A DNA stretch of 31,669 bases from QYOJ01 sp964642545 (GCA_964642545.1 CAZXQU010000031.1:1-31669), one strand, 5' to 3'. Numbered from the stretch's first letter, positions 14,934-23,665 are shown. Numbers and translations: made by a program. The notes: generated by a model from the sequence alone, not told the origin.

Positions 14934-15897
14934 TTGAAAAGAACCAAAATACTACCCACGATCTTATTGTTTTCGCTGATCATCTTCATTCTCTCAGGAT
15001 GCAAGAAAGATCCGGAAACAGTAACACCAACAACCCTTACTGATCTCGAACACATCAACCTCCCGGCGGTCATGATGACCCTGTCGGCCATGAGCTATGT
15101 GGCCGATAGTCAGCCTGCATTTAAAATCAAGGATACCATTAGCCTTCTGCTGAGAATTGACAGCCTTGCGACTGCCGGGATGTGGAAAATTGTTTGGGGC
15201 CCTGCCGTATCAGGTCAGAGAAGCAACATGGCCTTTGTCGTTAAGGCAGTAACCAGTGAGTTTCCGGTATATGCAATAGTCATCCGGGGGACCAACACAC
15301 ACTCGCATCAGGATATACTACAGGATGTAAGAGTCCTTTCACTCAGGCAGTTCCATTACGGAGAGCCTGATGATATGGTATCTAAAGGTGCTATGGAAGG
15401 CTTTGATTCCCTTCTGAAAACTCCCGATAATGAGACTGGTCAATAGTTGGAAGACTTCCTGGGTTCCATCTCCTACGGCATAAAAATTCCGTTGTTTGTC
15501 ACCGGGCACAGCCAGGGAGGCAGTTTGGCTCCCCTCATGGCTTACTGGCTGGTAAAAGAATCTAACTTCGCCGACAAATTTATTTTCAACACAATCGCCT
15601 TTGCCGGTCCGGGTGTTGTGAACCAGAAATTCAAAGAGCATTTCTGGGCTGCGCTTCCATCGGATGGTTCCTTTAAGATGATGGTTAACTCTTGTAAACA
15701 ACTTTATTCATGATCTGGGGATCAACTATGTCAACGTTTCTGACCCTGACACAATCGGGTTCGTGCCTATCACGAGTAGCCCCGATGGGATTACAGCAGC
15801 AGATTCGGCAAAGTGGTATGATCACTGGGTAGCACAAGAACACAATCACTTCAACTACTTGAAGTTGGTGGGTGGAAAGTCGTGGAAAAAAGATTAA
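14934..15897 (+). pseudogene. Class 3 lipase-like lipoprotein, broken by a stop and a frameshift
   Basis: The start is probably TTG at 14934 (KRTKILPTILLFSLIIF then lipobox ILSGC). The alpha/beta-hydrolase part shows FPVYAIVIRGTN (oxyanion side) and, after an in-frame TAG at 15444-15446, the nucleophile elbow TGHSQGGS, all in the same frame. Near 15690 a small indel moves the frame, giving a stop at 15711-15713; the true C-terminus (HDLGINYVNVSDPD ... KSWKKD, TAA at 15895-15897) continues in another frame. Catalytic serine and flanks look intact, so decay is recent. A complete promoter precedes it. Stop readthrough cannot be formally excluded, but the second lesion argues for a pseudogene. 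Confidence 0.85.
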
Positions 15898-15930
15898 GTT
15901 TGAAAGGAAGAAACTAGTTATCTGCCCACA

Positions 15931-17994
15931 TCATTTCGCCACTATACGAAACTCCGTCCGCCGGTTGTTGGCACGGCCTTCGTCAGTATCGTTGGAATCG
16001 ATAGGTTTGGAGAACCCATAACCGGCATAGGTCATGCAGGCCTGAGCAATGCCATGATTGACAAGGTAATCAGAAACAGCTTTGGCCCGGTTCTTCGAGA
16101 GCTCAAGGTTATGTTCTTCGGAGCCGCGGATATCGGTATGACCGCTAATCTCAATCTTCAGGGAAGGATTTTTTTGTAGAAGCCCCAGCAATTTTTCCAG
16201 TTCGGCAAACGACTCCGGCTTTAACTCAAACTTATCCGTGTCAAAAAAGATGTTCTTCAACACCACAGTCTCCCCTACTTTAATCGGTTGTAGCGGGATA
16301 TTTTTCAAAAATGGTTTTGCCTGCTCCCGGATGCCGGTGAGGACAAAGTTGTCGGAATAGAAGAGATACCCATCCCGTGAAACATTGAGGGCGTAATTCC
16401 TGTCGGTGGGTAAACACACCAGAAACGAGCCGTCAATGGGATCGGATGTAGCCTGAACAACCAATTGGTTTCTAAAAAGATCAGTCAATTCGAAAAATGC
16501 CTGAAGCCGGTTTCCGCTCTCTTTGTCATACACAATGCCTTTCATATAAGTCACCGGATTTGGTTGAGCCTCTTTGTACAACGGGAATGAGTAAATATCC
16601 TGCCGCCCCTTCCCTCCATACTTGTCGGAAGATATATAAGCAATCTCTCCGGTAGAGTTCACGATCAGAGTGATCTCATCGGCATAAGTATTAATTGGAT
16701 AACCAAGATTTACAGGCTTTCCCCACGACCCGTCCAACTCCTTGCGTGTGTAAAAGAGATCCAGGCCTCCCATTCCCTGATGTCCCTTGGATGCAAAATA
16801 GAGCGTTTGGTCATCGGGATGGATAAATGGGTTCTGTTCCTCTCCAGCTGTATTTATGGAGTCGCCAAGGTTCACCGGGAGAGTCCAGTCGCCATTGGGC
16901 AATAACTCCGATTTCCAGATATCGCTGCTCCCTTTGCCGCCTCCCCGCTTGCTGGCAAAATAGAGGGTTTTTCCATCAGAAGAAAAAGAAGGTTGAGAAT
17001 CCCAGGTCTCAGAGTTGACCGTAGGCCCCAGATTCCGGGGAATAGACCAGCGATTACCCATCTTCCACGACCAGTAAATATCACAACTACCGAAACCGTC
17101 ATCACGCTGGCAGGCGGCGAAAAACAACAGTTGTCCATCAGGAGAGATGGAAATAGCTCCTTCGTTGCCGCGTGTATTGATTGGCGGGCCAAGATTGAGA
17201 GTCCGCATCCATGAGGTATCTCCGGAGAGGTGTGAAAAATAGAAGTCCTCTTCAATGGCATCGGAGCCATTAGGAACAATGGCACCTGTTGGCAATCGCC
17301 TTGTGAACCAGAGGGTTTGCTTATCGGAAGAGATGGCATTGATATACTCATCGTGGATTGTGTTGATGCTGTCGCCCAGGTTTTTTGGGTTAAACGGCAC
17401 CGGGTGTGCCATCATCTCAGTCCCATAATTGCACTTGAGGATATTCTCTTCGGTTTGCCACCGTCGGTTTGTTGGCCCTTTGTTATAAGAGAGGTATTTC
17501 TCGTATTTGGCTTTCGCCTCTGCATACCGACCGGTCATCAACTTCAGGTTTCCCAGGATCACATAAAGGTTATAATCCATATCGGGAAGAAGCAGAACCG
17601 CTTTGTCGTAGTTGGCAATAGCACCCTCTATATCCCGTTGTTCTGCTGCCATGTCGCCCTTGAGTCCCCAGGCTTCGGCAAAGTTGCTGTCTTCATCGAT
17701 CGCCTTATCCACCAATTCAAGGGCTTGCTGGTATTCACGGAGTTGGTAGCGCTCGTTAGCCTGCAGGAAAAGTTTCTGCGCCTTCCTGGAAGCAGTAGAT
17801 AGGTTGTTCAGATTTTGTGCTTCTGATCGTTGACCAATGACCAATGACCAATGACCTTTGACGATAGAATGAGGAATTAGTAATGAGAAATGAGGAGTGA
17901 GAAATGAGGAGTGAGGAATATTTATAGGTATATAGGTTATCTTAAGCAGATAAAAGCTGGCAAAAAGGAGTATCAGGCGAAGTTTATGCATCAT
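15931..17994 (-). CDS. PorE-like envelope protein: TPR, PD40 propeller, CRD, OmpA domain
   Basis: A 687-aa exported protein. Domains in order: signal peptide (1-20), a heptamer-array-encoded stretch (about 26-58), TPRs (about 70-170; SNFAEAWGLKGDMAAEQRD), a PD40/WD40-like propeller (about 215-475) with repeated SPDGQLLFF / SSDGKTLYFASK / HPDDQTLYFAS blades, a carboxypeptidase-regulatory-like domain (about 480-555), and an OmpA peptidoglycan-binding domain (about 575-685; ISGHTDIRGSEEHNLELSKNRA). This order is that of PorE, which links the T9SS to peptidoglycan in Porphyromonas, but Bacteroidota have several paralogues with the same layout, so no symbol is given. Unlike PorE I see no lipobox cysteine. 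It has its own -7 element at 18017. Confidence 0.85.
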   Translation of the reverse strand: MMHKLRLILLFASFYLLKITYIPINIPHSSFLTPHFSLLIPHSIVKGHWSLVIGQRSEAQNLNNLSTASRKAQKLFLQANERYQLREYQQALELVDKAIDEDSNFAEAWGLKGDMAAEQRDIEGAIANYDKAVLLLPDMDYNLYVILGNLKLMTGRYAEAKAKYEKYLSYNKGPTNRRWQTEENILKCNYGTEMMAHPVPFNPKNLGDSINTIHDEYINAISSDKQTLWFTRRLPTGAIVPNGSDAIEEDFYFSHLSGDTSWMRTLNLGPPINTRGNEGAISISPDGQLLFFAACQRDDGFGSCDIYWSWKMGNRWSIPRNLGPTVNSETWDSQPSFSSDGKTLYFASKRGGGKGSSDIWKSELLPNGDWTLPVNLGDSINTAGEEQNPFIHPDDQTLYFASKGHQGMGGLDLFYTRKELDGSWGKPVNLGYPINTYADEITLIVNSTGEIAYISSDKYGGKGRQDIYSFPLYKEAQPNPVTYMKGIVYDKESGNRLQAFFELTDLFRNQLVVQATSDPIDGSFLVCLPTDRNYALNVSRDGYLFYSDNFVLTGIREQAKPFLKNIPLQPIKVGETVVLKNIFFDTDKFELKPESFAELEKLLGLLQKNPSLKIEISGHTDIRGSEEHNLELSKNRAKAVSDYLVNHGIAQACMTYAGYGFSKPIDSNDTDEGRANNRRTEFRIVAK
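17821..17918. repeat. Heptamer array inside the PorE-like gene
   Basis: Fourteen 7-nt words on the plus strand in two blocks: caatgac three times with variants, then tgaggaa, ttagtaa, tgagaaa, tgaggag, tgagaaa, tgaggag, tgaggaa. On the coding strand they encode FLTPHFSLLIPHS and GHWSLVIGQRS directly behind the signal peptide. Confidence 0.85.
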
Positions 17995-18016
17995 AAAGTA
18001 AGCATATACTAATTGA

Positions 18017-18024
18017 CAAAAATA
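18017..18024 (-). promoter_or_regulatory. -7 element of the PorE-like gene
   Basis: TATTTTTG on the minus strand, an exact TAnnTTTG match, 22 bases before the ATG at 17994, between the queE 3' array and the gene. Confidence 0.55.
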
Positions 18025-18060
18025 CAGTTTATTGGCATTAAATTGTATCTCCTGAGGTTC

Positions 18061-18164
18061 TTACCCTAACTTCCTGACTTCCTGACTTCTTGACCTACTT
18101 TCCTAATTTCCTAATTTCTTAATGACTTATCTCCCCTCATACCCCCACACCCCCATACTTCCTA
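18061..18164. repeat. Octamer array downstream of queE
   Basis: About thirteen 8-nt words on the plus strand: acttcctg twice, acttcttg, acctactt, tcctaatt twice, tcttaatg, then ccctcata, cccccaca, cccccata, cttcctac. The queE stop TAG (18162-18164) is at its edge. On the queE sense strand the units are purine-rich (AAGTCAGG, AAATTAGG). The period is eight, not seven. Confidence 0.8.
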
Positions 18165-18833
18165 CGGTATCCCAATATATTTATGCGCCTGCAATGAAAG
18201 TCTCCAACCCGGATTCTTTTCAATGTACCGGATTATCTTAGGAAGCATCTCCTCCCTGCGGCTCCACTCCGGCTGAAGAAACAGGTGAGCACTGGCATTC
18301 ATCCTGCCCGCTTGCTCTTCTGCCCAGCCAAAATCCTCCTCCTCGTGAATGATTACCTTCAGTTCATGGCTGAAGTCATAAAACTCAGCGCATGGCAGCC
18401 ATTCCCGTTTTGGCGAAAGGCATATCCAGTCCCAGACGCCGGATAAGGGCTGCGAGCCAGAGGTCTCGAGGAAAGTCCTGACGATCTGCGATTCGGGATC
18501 CGGGATACGCGATATTCTGTGCTCTGCACCCTGTGCTTTTAATTGTCCGCACAGATAGTCCAGATTATACAGAAGTGGCTCTCCTCCAGTAACGATTACA
18601 GCACCTGCCTGACACTGTAAAGCCTTCTCAACTACTTTATCTGTTTCAACAGGAGGAAAAAGCTTGGCATTCCACGACTCCTTGATATCACACCAGGCAC
18701 ACCCAACATCGCACCCTCCAATACGGATAAACCAGGCAGCTTCACCTGTATGGAAGCCTTCTCCCTGGAGGGAGTAGAACTCCTCCATGACGGGGAGTAA
18801 TCGGCCGGAATTTAGAAGATCTTTTTGGGTCAT
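18162..18833 (-). CDS. queE: 7-carboxy-7-deazaguanine synthase (radical SAM)
   Basis: QueE converts 6-carboxy-tetrahydropterin to 7-carboxy-7-deazaguanine in the queuosine pathway, in the cytoplasm. The 223-aa product has the substrate-binding start EEFYSLQGEGFHTG, the cluster motif CDVGCAWC (C41, C45, C48) that binds 4Fe-4S, the VTGGEPLL strand, and the family C-terminal region LETSGSQPLSGVWDWICLSPK. Residues about 103-118 are an insert encoded by a heptamer array (18481-18536), placed between two conserved strands. Heptamer or octamer arrays also flank the gene on both sides. It lies between folD and the PorE-like gene on the same strand; the other queuosine genes are not here. Confidence 0.95.
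   Translation of the reverse strand: MTQKDLLNSGRLLPVMEEFYSLQGEGFHTGEAAWFIRIGGCDVGCAWCDIKESWNAKLFPPVETDKVVEKALQCQAGAVIVTGGEPLLYNLDYLCGQLKAQGAEHRISRIPDPESQIVRTFLETSGSQPLSGVWDWICLSPKREWLPCAEFYDFSHELKVIIHEEEDFGWAEEQAGRMNASAHLFLQPEWSRREEMLPKIIRYIEKNPGWRLSLQAHKYIGIP
18481..18536. repeat. Heptamer array inside queE
   Basis: Eight 7-nt words on the plus strand: acgatct, gcgattc, gggatcc, gggatac, gcgatat, tctgtgc, tctgcac, cctgtgc. In queE it is read in frame as EHRISRIPDPESQIV, a stretch without counterpart in the QueE fold as I know it. Confidence 0.85.
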
Positions 18834-18882
18834 GACTAGATGCTGGATCCTGGATCCTGGATAGTTGATTTCGCTATTTCGC
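18834..18882. repeat. Heptamer/octamer array between folD and queE
   Basis: Plus strand: gactaga, tgctgga, tcctgga, tcctgga, tagttga, then 8-nt words atttcgct twice. It fills the whole gap from the base after the folD TAA (18883-18885) to the queE ATG (18833). It joins a 7-nt block to an 8-nt block. Confidence 0.75.
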
Positions 18883-19749
18883 TTATTTCCTTGCTTTGAG
18901 TGTATTCTGCAGCAACGACACGATCGTCATCGGCCCCACTCCGCCAGGGACAGGTGTTATGTAATTGCACTTACCGGCAACTTTGTCGAAATCCACGTCG
19001 CCGGTAAGGCGGAAACCAGATTTCTTTGAATCGTCGGGGATACGATGTACCCCAACGTCAATGACAACCGCACCCTTTTTTACCATATCGGCTGTTACAA
19101 AGTGTTGTTTCCCCATGGCAACGACCAAAATGTCGGCTTCTCGTGTGATCTTTGGGATATCCTGGGTAAAACTGTGACAGAGGGTTACTGTGCAGTTGCC
19201 CGGAGAGGCTTTGCGTGAAAGAAGAATACTGATGGGTGTTCCAACAATGTGACTCCGTCCCAGAACCACGCAGTGTTTGCCAGCAGTCTCTACCTGATAA
19301 CGATCCAGAAGGGTCATGATTCCCATAGGAGTGGCTGGCAGAAACGCAGGTAATCCCAGCATCATACGCCCCAGGTTTACAGGGTGAAAACCATCGATAT
19401 CCTTGGTCGGATTGATTCGCTCTATGATCTTCTGTTCGTCAATATGTTTCGGTAATGGCAATTGAACGATAAAGCCATCTACATCACTATCGAGATTCAG
19501 GAAGTCGACAACCTCTAACAGTTCCCGTTCGCTAATCGTTTCAGAATAGCGGTATATGGAAGAGGTAATCCCAACATCGTGACTGTTTTTCTCCTTGGAA
19601 GCCACATACGTCTGGCTGGCGGGATCCTCTCCTACCAGCACCGCAACCAGGTGAGGCGCCCGCTCCCCGTTATCGATCATTGCAGCAACCTCTTTGGCAA
19701 TCTCTAACTTTATTTTGGCTGCAAGTTCTTTTCCGTCTAAAAGAGTCAT
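18883..19749 (-). CDS. folD: Bifunctional methylenetetrahydrofolate dehydrogenase / methenyltetrahydrofolate cyclohydrolase
   Basis: FolD interconverts 5,10-methylene- and 10-formyl-tetrahydrofolate using NADP(H). The 288-aa product has the catalytic YVASKEKN (Y48, K52, equivalent to Y50/K54 of E. coli), VQLPLPKHI, DIDGFHPVNLGRM, PATPMGIMTLL, the Rossmann loop VLGRSHIVGTP and the signature TPVPGGVGPMTI. Length is normal. It begins 21 nt after ffh, the gap being filled with an octamer array, and is followed by queE, so ffh-folD-queE may be one transcript. Confidence 0.97.
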   Translation of the reverse strand: MTLLDGKELAAKIKLEIAKEVAAMIDNGERAPHLVAVLVGEDPASQTYVASKEKNSHDVGITSSIYRYSETISERELLEVVDFLNLDSDVDGFIVQLPLPKHIDEQKIIERINPTKDIDGFHPVNLGRMMLGLPAFLPATPMGIMTLLDRYQVETAGKHCVVLGRSHIVGTPISILLSRKASPGNCTVTLCHSFTQDIPKITREADILVVAMGKQHFVTADMVKKGAVVIDVGVHRIPDDSKKSGFRLTGDVDFDKVAGKCNYITPVPGGVGPMTIVSLLQNTLKARK

Positions 19750-19781
19750 ATTTCCTAATTTCCTAATTTCCTAATTCCTCT
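19750..19781. repeat. Octamer array spanning the ffh stop and reaching the folD start
   Basis: Three exact atttccta units and a partial fourth on the plus strand. On the sense strand TTAGGAAA words run from the end of ffh to the base before the folD ATG; the ffh TAG (19771-19773) is itself part of a TTAGG unit. Confidence 0.8.
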
Positions 19782-21105
19782 TCATGTTGCGCATCATCTG
19801 CGCCATATTGCGCCCCTTGCTGGTCGTCATCATACGCATCATCTTGCGGGTGTCTTCAAACTGTTTCAATAACCTATTAACATCCTGAATCGTAGAACCG
19901 GCGCCTTCGGCTATCCGTTTCCTTCTGCTTCCGTTCATCACCGAAGGGTCAGAACGTTCGAGTGGTGTCATAGAGTAAATAATGGCCTCAATTCCTTTGA
20001 ACGCATTGTCATCAATATCCAGATTTCTGATCGCCTTACCCATGCCCGGGATCATGCCCATCAGGTCTTTCACATTCCCCATCTTTTTGATCTGCTTGAT
20101 CTGTGACAGGAAGTCATTGAAGTCGAATTGATTCTTGGCGATCTTCTTCTGAAGCTGTTTGGCCTCTTCCTCATCATAGTGCTCCTGAGCTTTTTCAACA
20201 AGTGAAACGATGTCGCCCATTCCCAGGATCCTGTCAGCCATCCGGGAAGGGTAAAATATATCGATAGCATCCATTTTTTCACCGATCCCGACAAATTTGA
20301 TCGGCTTGTTCACTACTGATTTGATACTGAGAGCAGCTCCGCCACGTGTATCCCCATCGAGTTTGGTGAGGACAACGCCGTTGAAATCAAGCAGGTCGTT
20401 GAACGCTTTTGCAGTATTGACTGCATCCTGGCCCGTCATGGAGTCAACTACGAAGAGTGTCTCCTGCGGGTTGATGGTTTGCTTGATGGCTGCAATCTCT
20501 TTCATCATCGCGTCATCGATTGCCAAACGTCCAGCCGTATCCACAATCACCATCTGATACCCATGCTCTCTTGCGTATCTGATAGAGTTTTTGGCAATTT
20601 TAACCGGCTCTGTACTTCCCTCTTCAGTAAAGACCTGAACCCCAATTTGCTCGCCCAAAACCTTAAGCTGGTCAATAGCTGCCGGCCGATAGACGTCGCC
20701 AGCTACCAGTAAAACCTTTTTATTTCGCTTGGTCTTCAGATAGTTGGCAAGTTTTGCCGAAAAGGTTGTCTTCCCCGAACCCTGAAGCCCGGCAATCAGA
20801 AATATGGCAGGGTCACCTTTCATATTGATCTCCGACTGTTCCCCGCCCATCAGGGCTTCCAGTTCATCGTGGACGATCTTGACCATTAATTGTCCGGGTG
20901 AAACTGCTGTCAATACATTTTGCCCGATCGCTTTTTCTTTGATCTCATCCGTAAACTGCTTGGCAATCTTATAACTGACGTCGGCATCGAGGAGTGCTTT
21001 CCTGACATCTTTAAGCGTTTCGGCAACATTGATCTCTGTGATGTGTCCATGTCCTTTGAGAACCTTGAACGCTTTTTCCAGTTTATCACTTAATCCTTCA
21101 AACAT
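19771..21105 (-). CDS. ffh: Signal recognition particle protein Ffh (SRP54 GTPase)
   Basis: Binds SRP RNA and signal sequences of nascent membrane proteins and docks with FtsY. The 444-aa product has the N-domain helices, the G-domain P-loop AGLQGSGKTTFSAKLA (about 106-114), DTAGRLAIDD and TKLDGDTRGGAAL, and a methionine-rich M domain (MGMIPGMGKAI, DTRKMMRMMTTSKGRNMAQMMRNMKRN). Length is normal. The first gene of the run ffh-folD-queE. Confidence 0.98.
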   Translation of the reverse strand: MFEGLSDKLEKAFKVLKGHGHITEINVAETLKDVRKALLDADVSYKIAKQFTDEIKEKAIGQNVLTAVSPGQLMVKIVHDELEALMGGEQSEINMKGDPAIFLIAGLQGSGKTTFSAKLANYLKTKRNKKVLLVAGDVYRPAAIDQLKVLGEQIGVQVFTEEGSTEPVKIAKNSIRYAREHGYQMVIVDTAGRLAIDDAMMKEIAAIKQTINPQETLFVVDSMTGQDAVNTAKAFNDLLDFNGVVLTKLDGDTRGGAALSIKSVVNKPIKFVGIGEKMDAIDIFYPSRMADRILGMGDIVSLVEKAQEHYDEEEAKQLQKKIAKNQFDFNDFLSQIKQIKKMGNVKDLMGMIPGMGKAIRNLDIDDNAFKGIEAIIYSMTPLERSDPSVMNGSRRKRIAEGAGSTIQDVNRLLKQFEDTRKMMRMMTTSKGRNMAQMMRNMKRN

Positions 21106-21134
21106 AATATCGTATAGCTATTAATACAGAGGTG

Positions 21135-21142
21135 CAAAGTTA
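21135..21142 (-). promoter_or_regulatory. -7 element of ffh
   Basis: TAACTTTG on the minus strand, an exact TAnnTTTG match, 29 bases before the ffh ATG. It lies in the 100-nt divergent region shared with the binding protein at 21206. Confidence 0.55.
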
Positions 21143-21205
21143 TGAAATCTAGTGCGTATTTTGTATTCAAAAAAATACATATATTTACATTCTAAATTCA
21201 ATGAG

Positions 21206-22507
21206 ATGAAGAATCTTCCAGCATTTGTATCAATCTTCTTATTAACCCTCATGATGTTCATTTCAGGGTGTAAGAAAGACAACAGCCCCATTATTGAGCC
21301 TCTTCAATCCTTTACCCTTGGCGTGATTCTGCCAATGGATCAGGACAAAGGACCTTTGCGTGAAAAAGCACTCCGAACTGCTATTGATGAGATCAATGAA
21401 GCCGGGGGTGTGGGTTCAGGGTTCCGAATTGATTTGATGGTAAAGAGTTCTGCCGGTACAAACCGGGAAATTGCCGCTGCTGAAGCGGCGCAATCTATCG
21501 TCTCCTCTGCTCAAAATCTGGTTGGATTTATTACTGCATTTTCCTCTTCAACCAAAGGGGTTGTTGAACAGTTCGCGATTCCGGGCAACTATCCTGTACT
21601 CTCTGGATCAGCAACTGCCTCAAACCTCACAGCAATCTCTCCATACTTCTCCCGCCTGTGCCCGCCGGATGAATTTGAAGCAACAGTACTGACAAACCAA
21701 ACAATTAATTATGGCATCAGTACGGTAGCGATAGCCGTTGAAGAGGGAGATATATATTCAGAGAATCTGGCGACAGCTTTTCAGCAGGCATTTGGCACCG
21801 GAACTATGACAATAGTGAAGTTTCAGCAAAATGACCCGAACTATCCAGCGAAGTTGAATCAACTGATTTCAAATGATCCTGAAGCGATCTTTATCTCAAT
21901 GCTCAGCCCTGCTATTTATACAGAGTTTATGACCAGATTAAGTGAATTGAATTCCTCCAAAACGTTTGAAAACACGACATTCATTTTATGTGATGCACTC
22001 TACTCTTCATCTTTCCTGTCGGCTCCTCTAGGGGTCATGATTGGCGATATCAACGGCCATCCAAAAAATTTCGGAGCGATGCCCTCCGCTGATACAACCA
22101 CGGGGCCATACATATACTTCCAGCAAGAGCTAAAGAAAAGGTTTCAACAGGAGGTTGCTTCATACAATGCACAATTTTATGACATCGGGTACCTTTATTC
22201 CATGGCAATTGAAAAAGCATTGCTGGAAGTTGGAACCGGCGATATGCATATTTTTCGGCAAAAAGTAAATGATTGGATTCGCAAAGTATCGCATGGTGAG
22301 CCAAGAGACCCTCCGGTAAGTCCAACCCTGGGATGGAAATCCATGCAGTATGCTTGCAGGAACAATGGTGTTGATTATCAAGGAGCTAGTGGAAATTGCA
22401 ACATCGGTCCAGCGGGGAATGCCATTACACCTTATGCCATATTCAGAATTAACGGAACACAGGGAGATTATCATCTGGAAGTTATTTCAGTTGTTCATCC
22501 TGAATAA
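21206..22507 (+). CDS. Branched-chain-type ABC transporter substrate-binding lipoprotein
   Basis: A 433-aa precursor starting MKNLPAFVSIFLLTLMMF with lipobox FISGC, so a lipoprotein. The mature protein is a type I periplasmic binding fold (Peripla_BP_6, LivJ-like): FTLGVILPMDQDKGPLREKA, ALRTAIDEINEAGGVGSGF, the IVSSAQNLVGFITAFSSS segment for ligand contact, and the second lobe from YGISTVAIAVEEGDIYSENL. No permease or ATPase lies nearby, so it may serve sensing or a distant transporter; the ligand is unknown. I reject the upstream GTG at 21152 because the signal peptide starts at 21206. Confidence 0.9.
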   Translation: MKNLPAFVSIFLLTLMMFISGCKKDNSPIIEPLQSFTLGVILPMDQDKGPLREKALRTAIDEINEAGGVGSGFRIDLMVKSSAGTNREIAAAEAAQSIVSSAQNLVGFITAFSSSTKGVVEQFAIPGNYPVLSGSATASNLTAISPYFSRLCPPDEFEATVLTNQTINYGISTVAIAVEEGDIYSENLATAFQQAFGTGTMTIVKFQQNDPNYPAKLNQLISNDPEAIFISMLSPAIYTEFMTRLSELNSSKTFENTTFILCDALYSSSFLSAPLGVMIGDINGHPKNFGAMPSADTTTGPYIYFQQELKKRFQQEVASYNAQFYDIGYLYSMAIEKALLEVGTGDMHIFRQKVNDWIRKVSHGEPRDPPVSPTLGWKSMQYACRNNGVDYQGASGNCNIGPAGNAITPYAIFRINGTQGDYHLEVISVVHPE

Positions 22508-22606
22508 ATTTCTTGCAAATTTTTCGATAATTTGAGCATATAATTGCATTTATTTTTAAGTTTAGAGTTGGGTAACTATTCGTTATTCACTAAAAGTAAA
22601 TTCAGT

Positions 22607-23618
22607 ATAAAAAAATCTTTCCTTTCAATTTTTGCGTTCGTACTTTTGACGTTGGCTACTCAAGCTCAGTGTCCATGGATCGAACAATCTACAGGATTCG
22701 CAACAGCATCGCGCGGAATTAACCACGTATGTGCTGTTGACGATCAAGTTGTATGGGCAACTGCTTATGATGGAATCACCGCTACTGCCACATGCCAGGA
22801 CTATACCCGTACCAATAATGGGGACACTTTATGGGTAGCTGGCACAATTCCTGGGATTGCCAATTTGAGTCTTGCGATGATAAGCGCTATTGACGATTAA
22901 AAAGCCTGGATCGTGGCCTATCCTCCGGGAGCAACCACAACCGGTCAGAGAGTCTATCACACCTCCGATGGTGGCACCCACCTGGGCCAAGCAAGCTTCT
23001 GCTATACTATACCAATTCAGCTACATTTATAAACATTGTTCATTTCTGGGATGAGAATATCGGATGGTGCCAGGATAAAAATGCCGGCACCACGGGCGCT
23101 TTAGCCGTAACTACCGACGGTGGTATAACCTGGACCGCCCTTACGCCCACCGGGACAGTTTACTGGAACGACATGGCCTACGTTCCCGGAACTTCGGGCA
23201 CGTGAGTATCCACCGGTGCTGCCAGCTGTTCTTCCGGCGTTACATACTCCTATGATGACGGAAACAACTGGTCAGAATGGATCGATTGCCTGGAGACCCA
23301 ATTCCTTGTTACCGACTGGATTGATACCGAAACAGGTTAGCGGTAGGCTTCAATGCCTATGCCACGACCGACGGAATGTGGAAATTTACCGGCAGCCTGG
23401 TGCCCCCTGTCATTCCTGTTACCGATTTCTTGACTATCACAGGGACGCACTCCATCCAAGAAATTCAGATCATGAACCTGGTTGGTCAAAAAGTATTTGT
23501 CCAGCCAATGGATGCCACTTCATGTAAAGTGAATATGAATAACTTACTTACAGGAGTTTACAACCTGAAGATCAAAATCGCTGACGGACTTGTAAATAAA
23601 AAAGTTATAGTGAATTAA
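22607..23618 (+). pseudogene. Decayed T9SS-exported repeat protein (start lost, stops, frameshifts)
   Basis: Read across frames it forms one protein: signal peptide KKSFLSIFAFVLLTLATQAQ, then BNR/YCF48-like repeats (WIVAYPPGATTTGQRVYHTSDGG, VHFWDENIGWCQD, AVTTDGGITWTAL, YSYDDGNNWSEW) and a T9SS sorting domain (IQEIQIMNLVGQKVFVQ, GVYNLKIKIADGLVNKKVIVN). Lesions: the expected ATG before KKSFLS is ATA (22607); TAA at 22898-22900; a frame change near 22980-23020; TGA at 23203-23205; another frame change near 23335. A stem-loop terminator still follows it. Confidence 0.9.
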
Positions 23619-23634
23619 CAATATCCAATCTTTC

Positions 23635-23665
23635 AAAGAGCCTCCTCTCAAGGAGACTTTTTTTT
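23635..23665 (+). terminator. Rho-independent terminator after the T9SS pseudogene
   Basis: A stem built on CTCCT / AGGAG with a CTCA loop, extended on both sides after one mismatch, followed by eight Ts on the plus strand. It lies between the converging pseudogene and argS and overlaps the argS stop codon. The strong T-run is on the plus strand; the As on the other side could let it act weakly for argS. Confidence 0.75.

Noticed and set aside
15444..15446. TAG recoding (readthrough or pyrrolysine) in the lipase-like gene
   Set aside because: A second lesion downstream changes the frame, so ordinary gene decay is simpler.
21152..21205. GTG start for the substrate-binding protein
   Set aside because: The signal peptide and lipobox fit an ATG at 21206; the extra 18 residues precede the signal peptide.
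22544..22606. TTG start of the T9SS pseudogene
   Set aside because: The signal peptide begins at KKSFLS; the preceding codon ATA at 22607 looks like a mutated ATG.
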